From an uncultured Bacteroidales bacterium (lineage in GTDB: Bacteria; Bacteroidota; Bacteroidia; Bacteroidales; UBA932): a stretch of DNA of 14,069 bases. The position numbers and the translations under genes were made by a program. A model generated the notes under the pieces. That model worked only from the letters and a program-made list of their open reading frames with translations. It did not search any database and was not told the origin of the DNA. This document shows, one piece after another, positions 1-8,200 of the stretch. How positions within the stretch are numbered: position 1 is the stretch's first letter; each line of letters begins with the position of its first letter. The stretch lies in assembly GCA_937900465.1 (NCBI GenBank), contig CALCEJ010000051.1, forward strand, positions 1-14,069, given 5' to 3'.

Positions 1-351
1 GATTTTGATGTAATTGCTTCCGCGGTAGGCGCTGAGCCACGTCACGGGGTCGCCGTTCGAGCTTTTGTACAGGAGGCCTCCGGAGGAGGAACGGACCTCC
101 ACAACGATGTCCGTAAAGCCGCAGTCAGCGGCTTTTGCAAGGTCTCTTTTGATGTTTTCCTCCGAGTTTGCAAGCTCGTACATATTCGCATATGTATCGA
201 CCCAGATGAAGCAGCGCTTGGCTTTATGGGCCTCCTCCTTGCCGCCTTCGGGGGTGGAGGGAAAGGTGTAATCACGCTCTCCCCCTCCCTTGCAGGCGAT
301 TGCCGCAAACAGGAGGAGAAGGAGCGAAGCTGTAAGGCGGAGTATCTTCAC
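1..351 (-). CDS. GHL10-like (DUF187) glycosidase lipoprotein, N-terminal part, cut by window edge
   Basis: An open frame of 117 codons runs off the left edge. The start is GTG at 349-351: from there it encodes Lys3-rich n-region, a leucine-rich core and a lipobox ending at Cys20 (A-I-A-C). The only nearby in-frame ATG (Met57) would discard the signal peptide. After a short Gly/Glu linker, residues 48-117 carry an F-I-W-V-D strand, then N-I-K-R-D-L-A-K-A-A-D-C-G-F and I-V-V-E-V-R followed by LLYKS and V-T-W. This order resembles the first beta/alpha units of the GHL10 'glycosyl hydrolase-like 10' TIM barrel. The GTG overlaps the stop of the upstream DUF4434 gene by one base (TAGTG), so the two are probably cotranscribed and translationally coupled. 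The likely role is hydrolysis of a glycan at the cell surface or in the periplasm. The family call is from motif resemblance only; the lipoprotein call is firmer. The active-site region lies outside the window. Confidence 0.68.
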   Translation of the reverse strand, partial: MKILRLTASLLLLLFAAIACKGGGERDYTFPSTPEGGKEEAHKAKRCFIWVDTYANMYELANSEENIKRDLAKAADCGFTDIVVEVRSSSGGLLYKSSNGDPVTWLSAYRGSNYIKI

Positions 352-1442
352 TACTCTATTCCGAAATACTCCTTGTAGCGGTCGTACAGATGACCGGCCT
401 GGAGGTAAGCGGACTGGGGCGAAAGGAAGTGCGAGAACTCGAAGGTGATAGCCTTGTCGTAGCCGCAGCGCTTTGCCGCCTCGAGTTTCATCCGCAGTTT
501 GTCGAATTTGATGGGGAAGAACCTGATGGGCATATCACGGTCGAAGGTCTCAGCGTTAGTCCAGCACTGCATTCCGTAGCGGTCAGCGAGCTTCTTGTTG
601 ACGCTGAAGAAGGCGTCCAGCTCGTCGTAGTCGATGTGGCCGTCCTGGAAAGCGCAGGCGTCCACATAATCGTGGATACCGTCGAATATCTCGTTCCATT
701 CCTTCTCGTGCTGAGCCACTGATACGGCCTGCTCGTTTGTCATATTGGTGGTACCCATCACAGCCTTTTTGCCGTCAATCCAGGGGGAGATGAAGGTGGG
801 CATTCCGCCGGAGACCTCCTTGCACTGGCGGCCCATTGTACGGAAACTCTCGATAGCGCCCTTGGTGGCGCGGGAAATTTCTCCGGAGATGTACCATCCG
901 CCGAAGCTCTTATACTTTGAGCCGTAGCGCTCCCAGATTTCGTCGATGACGAACCGGTTCGCTTCAACCTCATAGGACATATCGCCCGTGTCCCAGTACT
1001 TTCCGCTGTCGTACAGACCCAGCATAAATTTCATTCCGTACTTCTCCGCAAGGCGGCAGAACATATCGATAAGGTCTGTCGAGGGCATATAGCAGCCCTT
1101 CTTGAGAAGGTAGGGGGAAGGATAGGTGATGAACTTGCGGTAGCCGCAGCGGATGTCGATCACCGTGTCTATCCCGATCGCTTTCATATAGCGGAAGTCG
1201 CGGTCCCATTCTGCTTCGCCCCAGTTCTGGTGCGGGATGTCGTGGGATATCTCATCGAGGAAGGTTCCGGTTATGGGAAGGGCGTTTGCCTTATCCACGA
1301 TGAGCTTGCTCCTGAGGGAATTGTCAAGGCCGATGCCGTACTTGTCCTTGTCGGTGGAACAGGCTGATGCGATTGCGGGTGCTGCTGCCAGAGCTGCTCC
1401 GGCAAGAGCTGTCTTTTTAAGGAATGATCTGCGGTTGTCCAT
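351..1442 (-). CDS. Tat-exported DUF4434 glycosidase-like protein
   Basis: This 363-residue protein begins at the ATG at 1440-1442. The frame stays open 121 codons further upstream, but that extension overlaps the divergent promoter region and the susC-like gene. The chosen start gives a twin-arginine motif (R4-R5-S-F-L-K9), an Ala-rich core, and I-A-S-A-C28, which could be a lipobox, so it may be a Tat-exported lipoprotein. From about residue 45, G-T-F-L-D-E-I-S-H-D-I-P-x-Q-N-W-G and the following 'MKAIGIDTVIDIR' pattern match my memory of DUF4434 (PF14488), a TIM-barrel family with glycosidase-like folds. G-W-Y-I-S-G-E188 and F-E335-F-S-H-F near the end are plausible active-site strands, but assigning catalysis to those glutamates is inference. 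It is first in a minus-strand operon with the GHL10-like lipoprotein and divergent from the SusC/D operon. The export and family calls are fairly safe; the substrate is unknown. Confidence 0.83.
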   Translation of the reverse strand: MDNRRSFLKKTALAGAALAAAPAIASACSTDKDKYGIGLDNSLRSKLIVDKANALPITGTFLDEISHDIPHQNWGEAEWDRDFRYMKAIGIDTVIDIRCGYRKFITYPSPYLLKKGCYMPSTDLIDMFCRLAEKYGMKFMLGLYDSGKYWDTGDMSYEVEANRFVIDEIWERYGSKYKSFGGWYISGEISRATKGAIESFRTMGRQCKEVSGGMPTFISPWIDGKKAVMGTTNMTNEQAVSVAQHEKEWNEIFDGIHDYVDACAFQDGHIDYDELDAFFSVNKKLADRYGMQCWTNAETFDRDMPIRFFPIKFDKLRMKLEAAKRCGYDKAITFEFSHFLSPQSAYLQAGHLYDRYKEYFGIE

Positions 1443-1444
1443 AG

Positions 1445-1467
1445 TTGTGATTGTGGTATTCTGTGGT
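1445..1467 (-). repeat. 10-bp-phased ACCACAR repeat ahead of the DUF4434 gene
   Basis: Read on the minus strand, ACCACAG (1461-1467), three bases, ACCACAA (1451-1457), then TCACAA (1445-1450) lie just before the DUF4434 ATG. The same ACCACAG-N3-ACCACAR arrangement lies upstream of the MFS start at 13027-13043. Repeats on one helical face suggest a regulator site, or a structured leader element. Only two full copies are present here. Confidence 0.4.
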
Positions 1468-1476
1468 TTGACCGTA

Positions 1477-1484
1477 CAAATATC
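1477..1484 (-). promoter_or_regulatory. possible -7 box of the DUF4434 operon
   Basis: The minus strand reads GATATTTG, one base off the Bacteroidota TAnnTTTG consensus, about 35 bp upstream of the DUF4434 ATG. No good TTTG -33 box lies 19-21 bp upstream, so the call is weak. Confidence 0.3.
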
Positions 1485-1496
1485 GGAATTTTTTCT

Positions 1497-1504
1497 TACA
1501 TTTG
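1497..1504 (+). promoter_or_regulatory. -7 box of the susC-like operon
   Basis: TACATTTG matches the Bacteroidota -7 consensus TAnnTTTG exactly, 26 bp before the SusC ATG. The nearest TTTG (1467-1470) is 26 bp upstream, longer than the usual 19-21 bp, which suggests dependence on an activator. The CCACAR repeats lie just upstream of where a -33 element would be. Confidence 0.5.
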
Positions 1505-1530
1505 AACGACCATATTTAAGTAATACACTT

Positions 1531-4500
1531 ATGACCTGCTTGAGAAGGGCTGCTTCCAACGGAGCGAAAAGGATTATCACCACGGCATTCCTGCTTTTGA
1601 CCGTTTCCGTTGGTGTTTTTGCCCAGTCCATTGTTAAAGGAAAAGTCACGGATCCCTCCGGAAATCCCATTCCCGGAGTATCTGTATTTGTCCAGGGTAC
1701 TTCCAACGGCACATTGACAGATACTTCAGGAGAGTACTCCCTGAGGGCCGTTGACGGAGATACGATTGAATTCAACTGCCTGGGGCTCACAACCCTGACA
1801 CACATCTACGACGGCAGGGCGCGCCTCGACGTCGTTATGACCGAGGACGCGATGTACCTCGATGACGTAGTCGTCGTAGGATACGGCACGGCAAGGAAGG
1901 GAACCCTCACGAGCGCCGTTTCCGCCATAAAAGGAGATGAGCTCCTGAAAGCGCCCTCGACCAACGTTTCCCAGGTCCTCGGCGGAAAACTCCCCGGAAT
2001 ATCCTCGGTTCAGGAGTCAGGAGAACCCGGTCTGGACCAGGCCAGCCTGCGAATCCGAGGTTCCGTATACGGCGTGGCTTATGTGGTTGACGGATTCCCG
2101 GTAAGCGACATCAACGACATCGACCCCGCTGACATCGAAAGCATTTCGGTCCTGAAGGACGGCGCATCGGCCTCCGTCTATGGCCTTTCCGCCGCCGGCG
2201 GCGTCATCATCATCACTACCCGGAAGGGCGAAGCCGGCAAGGCAAAGATTACCTATAACGGTTCCTACGGCGTATCGATGAACGCGAACTTCCCAAAGTT
2301 TATGGACGGTCCCCAGTTTGCGACCTACTACAACAGGGCCCAGATGATGGACCAGCTCGCCAGCGGCGCAATCTCCGACGCTTCAGAATACGTCCCCTAC
2401 TTCACTGAAGACAACATCAGGGCAATGCTGAACGGCGACCCTTCGGACGGATGGGACAACGTGAACTACATCGGGAAAGTCTTCGGGACCGGTATCACGG
2501 ACAAGCACAACGTTACGGTCCAGGGCGGAAACGACGGCGGAAGGTACTTCGTATCGGCCGGCTACCTTGGACAGGACGGCAATATCGACGGCTACGACTA
2601 CCAGCGCTACAACATCAGGGCTAACATCGAGTCCAGGATTTCGGACAACATCCTTTTCAACGCAGGCTTGAGCGGGACCGTTGGAAACAGGGTTACACCG
2701 CGTTTCCTCTCCGGAGGTTCGGACCAGTACTTCGGCTACGAAGTGGGCTGGTTCTCCGTAGCCCATCAGACAATAGGAATGTGGCCTTTCCTCCCGGAGA
2801 AAACGGAAGACGGCTACTATAGCGGCGCCATACCCGCAAACCAGGTCTATCCGGACAGCCCCCTCGCAGCCCTGTATGAGTCCGGAACCCATACCACGAA
2901 ATCGTTCAACGGCGTGTTCAACGCCTCTCTTACCTGGAATATTCCCTGGATCAAGGGCCTCTCGCTAAAGGCAAGCGGATCCTACGACTGGAGCAATTCC
3001 TATAATAAGAACGTGGACACCCCCTACTACGTCAAAGCCCGCATCAGAAGCGAAGACGGGACCTGGACCTGGTCCGCTCCCCTTGTGGATGTAAACGGGA
3101 CCTCGACCGGAGTCCAGGTCGGAGAAGGCTCCGTCTATTCCAAGACTATGACAGGCCAGGCCTCCGTAAACTACACCGGGACCTTCGGAAATCACAACGT
3201 CGAAGCAATGATTCTCGGGGAACTCAGAGACTACGAGTCCAACTCCCTTGCCGCATATGCCCAGAACCTTCCCTTCGCCCTTCTCCCCGAACTGTCGAAC
3301 GGAACCCCGTCTTCATCGGTCGGGCCCATATCCGGAGGCTCGTCCCAGGCCCGCTCCGCAGGCTTTGTCGCAAGGCTCCGCTATGACTACGCGGAAAAAT
3401 ACCTCCTCGAACTTACCGGCCGCTACGACGGCTCCTACAAGTTCGCCGGGATGACTTCCACACGATGGGGTTTCTTCCCCTCCGCATCCGTTGGATGGAA
3501 CATCTCCAAGGAGGATTTTATGAAGAGTCTCACCGCAATCGACAACCTCAAGATAAGGGGCTCCGTGGGTCTTCTCGGAAATGACGGCGTAAGCCCGTTT
3601 ATGTTCCTTTCCACCTATTCCCCCGGAGGAAAAGTCGTCCTCCAGGACGGAACTGCCGTTCCTTCCTACTACACTTCCGGCGTTCCCAACAAAAACCTCA
3701 CCTGGGAAAAGACCCTGTCCTGGAACGCAGGATACGACCTTTCCCTGTGGAACGAGAAGCTGGGAATGGAAGTGGACGCCTTCTACAACTATACCTACGA
3801 TATCCTGACCGGAAACTCCGGCGGCCATCCGGCTTCGATGGGCGGCTACTACGAAACCTACGTCAACGGGAACGCCATTGACTCAAAAGGTATAGACATT
3901 CTCATCTCCCACAAGAACCGCTTCGAACTTGCCGGCCAGCCGTTCTACTATGAGATAGGAGCTACGGCAACATACTCTAAAACCCGCTGGATCAGGTACA
4001 AGGATGACCCCAACGTCCCCGAATGGCAGAAGATTACGGGGACGACCTACGGTTCCCTCTGGGGATGGCTCGCGGACGGTCTCTACCGGAGCGAGGAGGA
4101 AATTGACAATTCCGCGTGGTACGGAACCCGCCCCAATGTCGGTGACATAAAGTATGTGGACCTGAACGGAGACGGCCTGATAGACTGGCAGGACAGGGGC
4201 ATATTCGGGAAATCGAACCGCCCGGAGCTTACCTTCGGACTTAATGTAAACATTGGTTGGAACGGATTCGATTTCAATGCCCAGTTTACCGGGGGCGCGC
4301 TTTTCCAGGTCTCGATGACGGGTACGTACTTCAACGAAAACGACGACGATACCATATGGACCAAGACCTTCAAGGAGGGGGCGAATTCCCCGCTCTACCT
4401 TGTCGAAAACGCCTGGTCCCCGGAGAATCCTGACGGTACGTTCCCAAGGCTTACCCTCTCTACGGCGGGTCACGGAGGCGACAACGGTCTTTCCAGCTCG

Positions 4501-4737
4501 TTCTGGTGGAAGGACGGAAAATACATCCGCCTGAAAACCGCCCAGTTCGGATACACCATCCCTCAGAAGCTTACCAAAAGGCTTGGCGTCGAGAGCCTTC
4601 GCATATTCATCGAAGGGAACAACCTCTTTACCCTGGACGGCCTGCCGGACGGCATCGACCCGGAATCCCCGGGCGTCAACAACGGTTACTATCCCCAGCA
4701 GAGATTCCTGATGGGCGGCATTACACTTACACTTTAA
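1531..4737 (+). CDS. SusC/RagA-family TonB-dependent outer-membrane transporter
   Basis: This 1068-residue protein imports glycan fragments across the outer membrane with its SusD partner, using TonB energy. The start at 1531 follows the -7 box and gives a signal peptide (hydrophobic core I15-V29, likely cut after Ala31). The frame is open to 1237, but that part lies inside the DUF4434 gene on the other strand. Residues 34-104 form a carboxypeptidase-regulatory-like beta domain (V-K-G-K-V-T-D-P-S-G-N-P-I-P-G-V). They are followed by the SusC signature D-D-V-V-V-V-G-Y-G (111-119), a plug domain of about 120 residues (including 'LRIRG' and 'ISVLKDGASASVYG'), and a long beta-barrel ending in a typical F-L-M-G-G-I-T-L-T-L. 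The length is normal for the family. It is first of a four-gene operon, 16 bp before the SusD gene. The specific substrate cannot be read from the sequence. Confidence 0.96.
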   Translation: MTCLRRAASNGAKRIITTAFLLLTVSVGVFAQSIVKGKVTDPSGNPIPGVSVFVQGTSNGTLTDTSGEYSLRAVDGDTIEFNCLGLTTLTHIYDGRARLDVVMTEDAMYLDDVVVVGYGTARKGTLTSAVSAIKGDELLKAPSTNVSQVLGGKLPGISSVQESGEPGLDQASLRIRGSVYGVAYVVDGFPVSDINDIDPADIESISVLKDGASASVYGLSAAGGVIIITTRKGEAGKAKITYNGSYGVSMNANFPKFMDGPQFATYYNRAQMMDQLASGAISDASEYVPYFTEDNIRAMLNGDPSDGWDNVNYIGKVFGTGITDKHNVTVQGGNDGGRYFVSAGYLGQDGNIDGYDYQRYNIRANIESRISDNILFNAGLSGTVGNRVTPRFLSGGSDQYFGYEVGWFSVAHQTIGMWPFLPEKTEDGYYSGAIPANQVYPDSPLAALYESGTHTTKSFNGVFNASLTWNIPWIKGLSLKASGSYDWSNSYNKNVDTPYYVKARIRSEDGTWTWSAPLVDVNGTSTGVQVGEGSVYSKTMTGQASVNYTGTFGNHNVEAMILGELRDYESNSLAAYAQNLPFALLPELSNGTPSSSVGPISGGSSQARSAGFVARLRYDYAEKYLLELTGRYDGSYKFAGMTSTRWGFFPSASVGWNISKEDFMKSLTAIDNLKIRGSVGLLGNDGVSPFMFLSTYSPGGKVVLQDGTAVPSYYTSGVPNKNLTWEKTLSWNAGYDLSLWNEKLGMEVDAFYNYTYDILTGNSGGHPASMGGYYETYVNGNAIDSKGIDILISHKNRFELAGQPFYYEIGATATYSKTRWIRYKDDPNVPEWQKITGTTYGSLWGWLADGLYRSEEEIDNSAWYGTRPNVGDIKYVDLNGDGLIDWQDRGIFGKSNRPELTFGLNVNIGWNGFDFNAQFTGGALFQVSMTGTYFNENDDDTIWTKTFKEGANSPLYLVENAWSPENPDGTFPRLTLSTAGHGGDNGLSSSFWWKDGKYIRLKTAQFGYTIPQKLTKRLGVESLRIFIEGNNLFTLDGLPDGIDPESPGVNNGYYPQQRFLMGGITLTL

Positions 4738-4738
4738 C

Positions 4739-4746
4739 GGAGGAGG
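4739..4746 (+). promoter_or_regulatory. unusually strong Shine-Dalgarno before susD-like gene
   Basis: GGAGGAGG lies seven bases before the SusD ATG, inside the 16-bp gap after the SusC stop. Bacteroidota genes usually lack such a motif, and the other starts in this window have nothing comparable, so it may raise SusD translation relative to SusC. Confidence 0.5.
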
Positions 4747-4753
4747 AACAGCT

Positions 4754-6418
4754 ATGAAAATGAAACTTACAATTCTCGGCGCAGTATCGCTCGCACTCGT
4801 ATCCTGCAATTCCCTCCTCGACCTTACCCCCCGGGACAGCATCTCGGACAAGGTGATGTGGGCGAATGTGGAATCCGCAGAATACGCCGTCAACAGCATA
4901 GTTGACTATACCTACAGCATATTCGCCGTCTGGCCCAGCGCAGTAGGCCTTACAGAGGCTTTCACGGACGAGTTCAAATACGGCTCATATGTCAACTTCG
5001 CCTACGCCCTGATTCCAAGCCAGGTAGCTTACGGAGGTTCCAACCTTACGAACAGTTTCGTGGATGTATATCTGGGGTGCTGGGGAAGCCTGTATTCCGC
5101 CATACGAAGGACCAACGAAGCAATCCAGAACCTCCACACCCTCGGGAAAGACATCCCGGAAGCGGACTCCGCACGGCTTGAAGGCGAACTCCGCCTGATG
5201 AGGGGCTGGCTTTACTTCGAGCTCATAAAAAGATACAAGGATGTCATCCTCTACGACGAAGACCTATCAAAGATCAGCGTTGACAAGGCCCTCTCGACTG
5301 AAGAGGAGGGATGGAACTTCGTAGCGGCGGACCTTAAGGCCGCGACGGAACTTCTTCCCGTAAAGGCAAAGGCAAAGGGCCGGATCGACCGGGGCGCAGC
5401 TTTCGCAGTAAAAAGCCGGGCAATGCTTTATGCCGGCCGCTGGCAGGACGTAATCGATGCGGCAGATTCGCTGAAAGCCCTTGGGTATGCCCTTGCCGCG
5501 GATTATGCATCGGCATTCAAGACAAGCGTCGCAGCGGGGAATCCGGAGACTGTCCTCCAGTACTCCTGGTCCCTTTCTGACAACGTGACTCACGATTTTG
5601 ACTTCTATTATACCCCCGGCGGCGATTATTCCATCATAGGCCAGATCGGGGGCGGCTACGGCACCCCTACCCAGGAGATGGTGGAATCCTACGAATATGC
5701 GACCGGAGGTTTTCCGGACTGGTCTCCCTGGCACGGAGCTGCAACGACCACGGACCCGCCTTACGCACTTTTGGAACCCCGTTTCCAGGCAACGATACTC
5801 TACAACGGAGCCTCGTGGAAAGGACGGACCATCGAGCCTTACGTTGGCGGTACCGACGGGTTCTGCGTATGGAACCGCGAACCCAAGCCGGACGGTAGGA
5901 CTACGACCGGCTACTACCTCCGGAAGATGGTCGATGAGACCCACGATATCGCCCTTCGCGAGCAAAGTATCCAGCACTTCCCGATCCTCCGCTACGGCGA
6001 GGCCCTCCTGAACAAGGCTGAAGCCTGCTACAGGCTTGACAAAACGGCCGATGCGAACGACGCCGTACGGGAAATCCGTTCACGTGCGGGTCTTCCCTAC
6101 TCGGACCTGAGCGGCGACGCTCTATGGAAGGCCATCCGCCAGGAAAGACGTGTCGAGCTCGCCTATGAAGGCCTGTGGTATTGGGATCTCCGCCGCTGGG
6201 AGGTCGCTGACAAGGCCTGGCCAGAAGGACTGAACGCTTATCAGGTCCACGGGCTCAAGATAGAAACCACAGAGACTCCGGGGGTTTTCAAATACACCTA
6301 TGTCGCTGTCGACGACCAGGACCGGAACTTCCCCTCCAAGATGCTCCGGCGCTTCCCCGTCCCGGAGAGCGAAACCAACAGCAATTCCCTTGTAAACCAG
6401 TACCCTGAATGGAATTAA
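4754..6418 (+). CDS. SusD/RagB-family glycan-binding outer-membrane lipoprotein
   Basis: This 554-residue lipoprotein should form the lid of the SusC channel and bind the glycan at the cell surface. The start gives a short Lys-containing n-region and a lipobox L-V-S-C18, followed by N-S-L-L-D-L-T-P-R-D, the usual SusD N-terminus. The middle has the helical TPR-like part ('LRLMRGWLYFELIKRYKDV'-type helix). The C-terminal part holds the family hallmark I-R-S-R-A-G-L, then Q-E-R-R-V-E-L-A-Y-E-G-L-W-Y-W-D-L-R-R-W at residues 463-482. It ends F-P-V-P-E-S-E with N-Q-Y-P-E-W-N, typical of SusD proteins. It is preceded by a strong Shine-Dalgarno and followed two bases later by the next lipoprotein start. 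Length and order are normal; the ligand is unknown. Confidence 0.95.
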   Translation: MKMKLTILGAVSLALVSCNSLLDLTPRDSISDKVMWANVESAEYAVNSIVDYTYSIFAVWPSAVGLTEAFTDEFKYGSYVNFAYALIPSQVAYGGSNLTNSFVDVYLGCWGSLYSAIRRTNEAIQNLHTLGKDIPEADSARLEGELRLMRGWLYFELIKRYKDVILYDEDLSKISVDKALSTEEEGWNFVAADLKAATELLPVKAKAKGRIDRGAAFAVKSRAMLYAGRWQDVIDAADSLKALGYALAADYASAFKTSVAAGNPETVLQYSWSLSDNVTHDFDFYYTPGGDYSIIGQIGGGYGTPTQEMVESYEYATGGFPDWSPWHGAATTTDPPYALLEPRFQATILYNGASWKGRTIEPYVGGTDGFCVWNREPKPDGRTTTGYYLRKMVDETHDIALREQSIQHFPILRYGEALLNKAEACYRLDKTADANDAVREIRSRAGLPYSDLSGDALWKAIRQERRVELAYEGLWYWDLRRWEVADKAWPEGLNAYQVHGLKIETTETPGVFKYTYVAVDDQDRNFPSKMLRRFPVPESETNSNSLVNQYPEWN

Positions 6419-6420
6419 GT

Positions 6421-8151
6421 ATGAAAAAGATATTCGCCTTCATAGTTCTTGCAGCAGTTTTGGTTACGAGCTGCCACGAGCCAGAGTATGTGGCCCCCAC
6501 CGCTTCCAGAAGCGGAATCACATCCCTTACGGCCATTTTCGCGACTGGTCCGTACGTGGATATGGAGTGGGGCCGCCTGGAGATAACAGACCCGGACGAG
6601 ACGTACTTTGTAATTCCCCTTTCCTACTACTATCCCTCAGACTCAGAGAACAAGGTTGGAAACTACCAGATTAAAGTGAGGGTACGCGCTTCAATTGCGA
6701 ACAACTGCAAGATTGATCCCCCTCTAACCATCCTGGACCTTACGGAAGAGAATAAATTCACCTTCACCGACGCTGCCGGAGCTTCGAGGGAAATCACCAT
6801 AACCGGTAAACTCGTCAAGAGCTCCGTATGCCGGATTCTATCAATCGAAGCAGGCTCCCCCGCCGTTACAGGCGTCGTTGACGAGATTAACCATAAAGTA
6901 TGGCTCCCGACGGATGCGGATCTGTCTTCCGCTACGGCAAGTGTCGTCTTCTCTGCCCATACGAGCATCTCTCCCGATCCTTCCGCCGCGAGGGACTACA
7001 ACGAGGGGGTAACCTATACCATCACCTCCGAGGACGGCGATACCAAGGTCGACTATCTCGTAGTCCGCGGGACACCTCCCACCATTGACTACGGCTACAG
7101 CGAAGCATCGATGGAGAGGCTCTTCAACCTTGACCCGGCCACCGCTATGGGCCTTCCCGATTTCGGGGATCCGCTGAACGTGTCGATGGGCGTCGTGGAG
7201 GGAAAACTCGTCGTGAACCTTGCCGACGGCAACGCCCCGAGATATTATCACCAGGTCAGCGGAGCATACCTCGGGACTATAAACCTCGGGGCCGCAAACC
7301 CTTCGGGCGCCATCGCCTCCGACGAGGCCGGAAACCTCCTTATATGCAACTATGCTGACATAGGGCAAACCCTTAATATCTGGAGAACGGCATCGGTCGC
7401 TGACGCCCCGGTCCTGCTTCACAGCTTTACCAATGACCAGGATGTTCCCGCCGGAACCACGATGAAGGTAATCGGAGACATCGACGACGAGGCGGTCATA
7501 ACGATTGTTTATGACGGAATCGCGGAAGTAACGACCAGCAGCCGTTTCAGGGCAGTCCACATAAGCGGCGGCGCTGTCGTTTCCGATGAGGTTCTGGACC
7601 TTGCGGGAACCGGACTTGCCTGGGGCGCAGGAGCGAACAACGGCACCTGCATAGTTTCCGGTTCTCCGGACTTAAGCGGAGGATGGTACGGGGCCGCATA
7701 CGATGAGAATGCCCTCTACTGGTTCAAGAAAGACCTCACGGTGGGATCAAGGCTTAACGGAATGGGCCCTGACAATGAGCTGATGTACCTGAATGGCAAC
7801 GTGGACGCGAATAACCTGGACTCAAAACGCTTCAACAACGCCCGCTATATGGTTCTGTTCGCTTCCAGCCACTTCCCTTCGTGGTGGCCCGGGCCCCAGA
7901 TCTATGTCTATGACATTTCTTCCGGCGCGATTGCGGGTACGAATGTCTGGGACAGTTCAGCCCTTGTCTTCAGCATCGACAACAACAATATGTACAGTCT
8001 CCAGAACGAGAAGGGTGCGACAAAGGAATCCACCGCGAGCGGCGACGTGATCCTCTCCCCTTCCCCGGACGGCTACAAATTGTATATGTATTATTATGAC
8101 CACTATGCCCAGATGCTTGGCGGCTTCTGTGTAGACTGCTTGAAACGATAA
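6421..8151 (+). CDS. surface glycan-binding-type lipoprotein, Ig-like N-terminus and propeller-like C-terminus (DUF5018-like)
   Basis: This 576-residue protein sits in the SusE/SGBP position after SusD. The ATG at 6421 is chosen over one at 6409, which overlaps susD, because it gives a clean signal (M-K-K-I-F start, lipobox V-T-S-C18). Residues 22-125 look like one beta-sandwich. Residues 126-208 ('SIEAGSPAVTG', 'VNEI-like' strand, 'SISPDPSAARDYNEGVTYTITSEDG') match the Ig-like unit seen in DUF5018 lipoproteins. From about 225 on, repeated beta strands with G-K-L-V-V, A-G-N-L-L-I-C and E-A-V-I-T-I suggest a propeller-like domain; DUF4623-type is possible but unproven. Its C-terminal half resembles that of the next gene ('Q-I-Y-V-Y-D-I' against 'K-I-Y-V-F-D-I'). 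It probably binds the target glycan at the surface; no hydrolase motif is visible. Confidence 0.78.
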   Translation: MKKIFAFIVLAAVLVTSCHEPEYVAPTASRSGITSLTAIFATGPYVDMEWGRLEITDPDETYFVIPLSYYYPSDSENKVGNYQIKVRVRASIANNCKIDPPLTILDLTEENKFTFTDAAGASREITITGKLVKSSVCRILSIEAGSPAVTGVVDEINHKVWLPTDADLSSATASVVFSAHTSISPDPSAARDYNEGVTYTITSEDGDTKVDYLVVRGTPPTIDYGYSEASMERLFNLDPATAMGLPDFGDPLNVSMGVVEGKLVVNLADGNAPRYYHQVSGAYLGTINLGAANPSGAIASDEAGNLLICNYADIGQTLNIWRTASVADAPVLLHSFTNDQDVPAGTTMKVIGDIDDEAVITIVYDGIAEVTTSSRFRAVHISGGAVVSDEVLDLAGTGLAWGAGANNGTCIVSGSPDLSGGWYGAAYDENALYWFKKDLTVGSRLNGMGPDNELMYLNGNVDANNLDSKRFNNARYMVLFASSHFPSWWPGPQIYVYDISSGAIAGTNVWDSSALVFSIDNNNMYSLQNEKGATKESTASGDVILSPSPDGYKLYMYYYDHYAQMLGGFCVDCLKR

Positions 8152-8200
8152 AATTCCAACAATATCACTTCATTAACCAAACACTAATCCTTTATTCATT
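8152..8200 (+). other. short intergenic spacer within the Sus operon
   Basis: This 49-bp AT-rich gap separates the two surface lipoprotein genes. No TAnnTTTG box or hairpin terminator is evident, so the downstream gene is probably read through from the SusC promoter. Confidence 0.4.

Larger units (their letters stand above)
1443..1530. promoter_or_regulatory. divergent control region between DUF4434 and susC-like genes
   Basis: This 88-bp gap separates two outward-facing start codons and must hold both promoters. It contains a TAnnTTTG box for the plus operon, a near-match for the minus operon, and a 10-bp-phased CCACAR repeat (given separately). It is too short for a riboswitch plus both promoters, and no regulator gene is in view. 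Confidence 0.6.

Noticed and set aside
1443..1805. N-terminal extension of the DUF4434 frame
   Set aside because: It would cross the divergent promoter and overlap the susC-like gene; the Tat signal starts exactly at the ATG at 1440-1442.
3883..4899. Long minus-strand open frame opposite the SusC C-terminus
   Set aside because: It is a shadow of the GC-rich susC-like gene: composition is basic and patternless, with no domain, and it runs into the susD start.
6841..7560. Minus-strand open frame of 239 codons opposite the surface lipoprotein
   Set aside because: It lies wholly inside a convincing lipoprotein gene and shows no recognisable motif or promoter.
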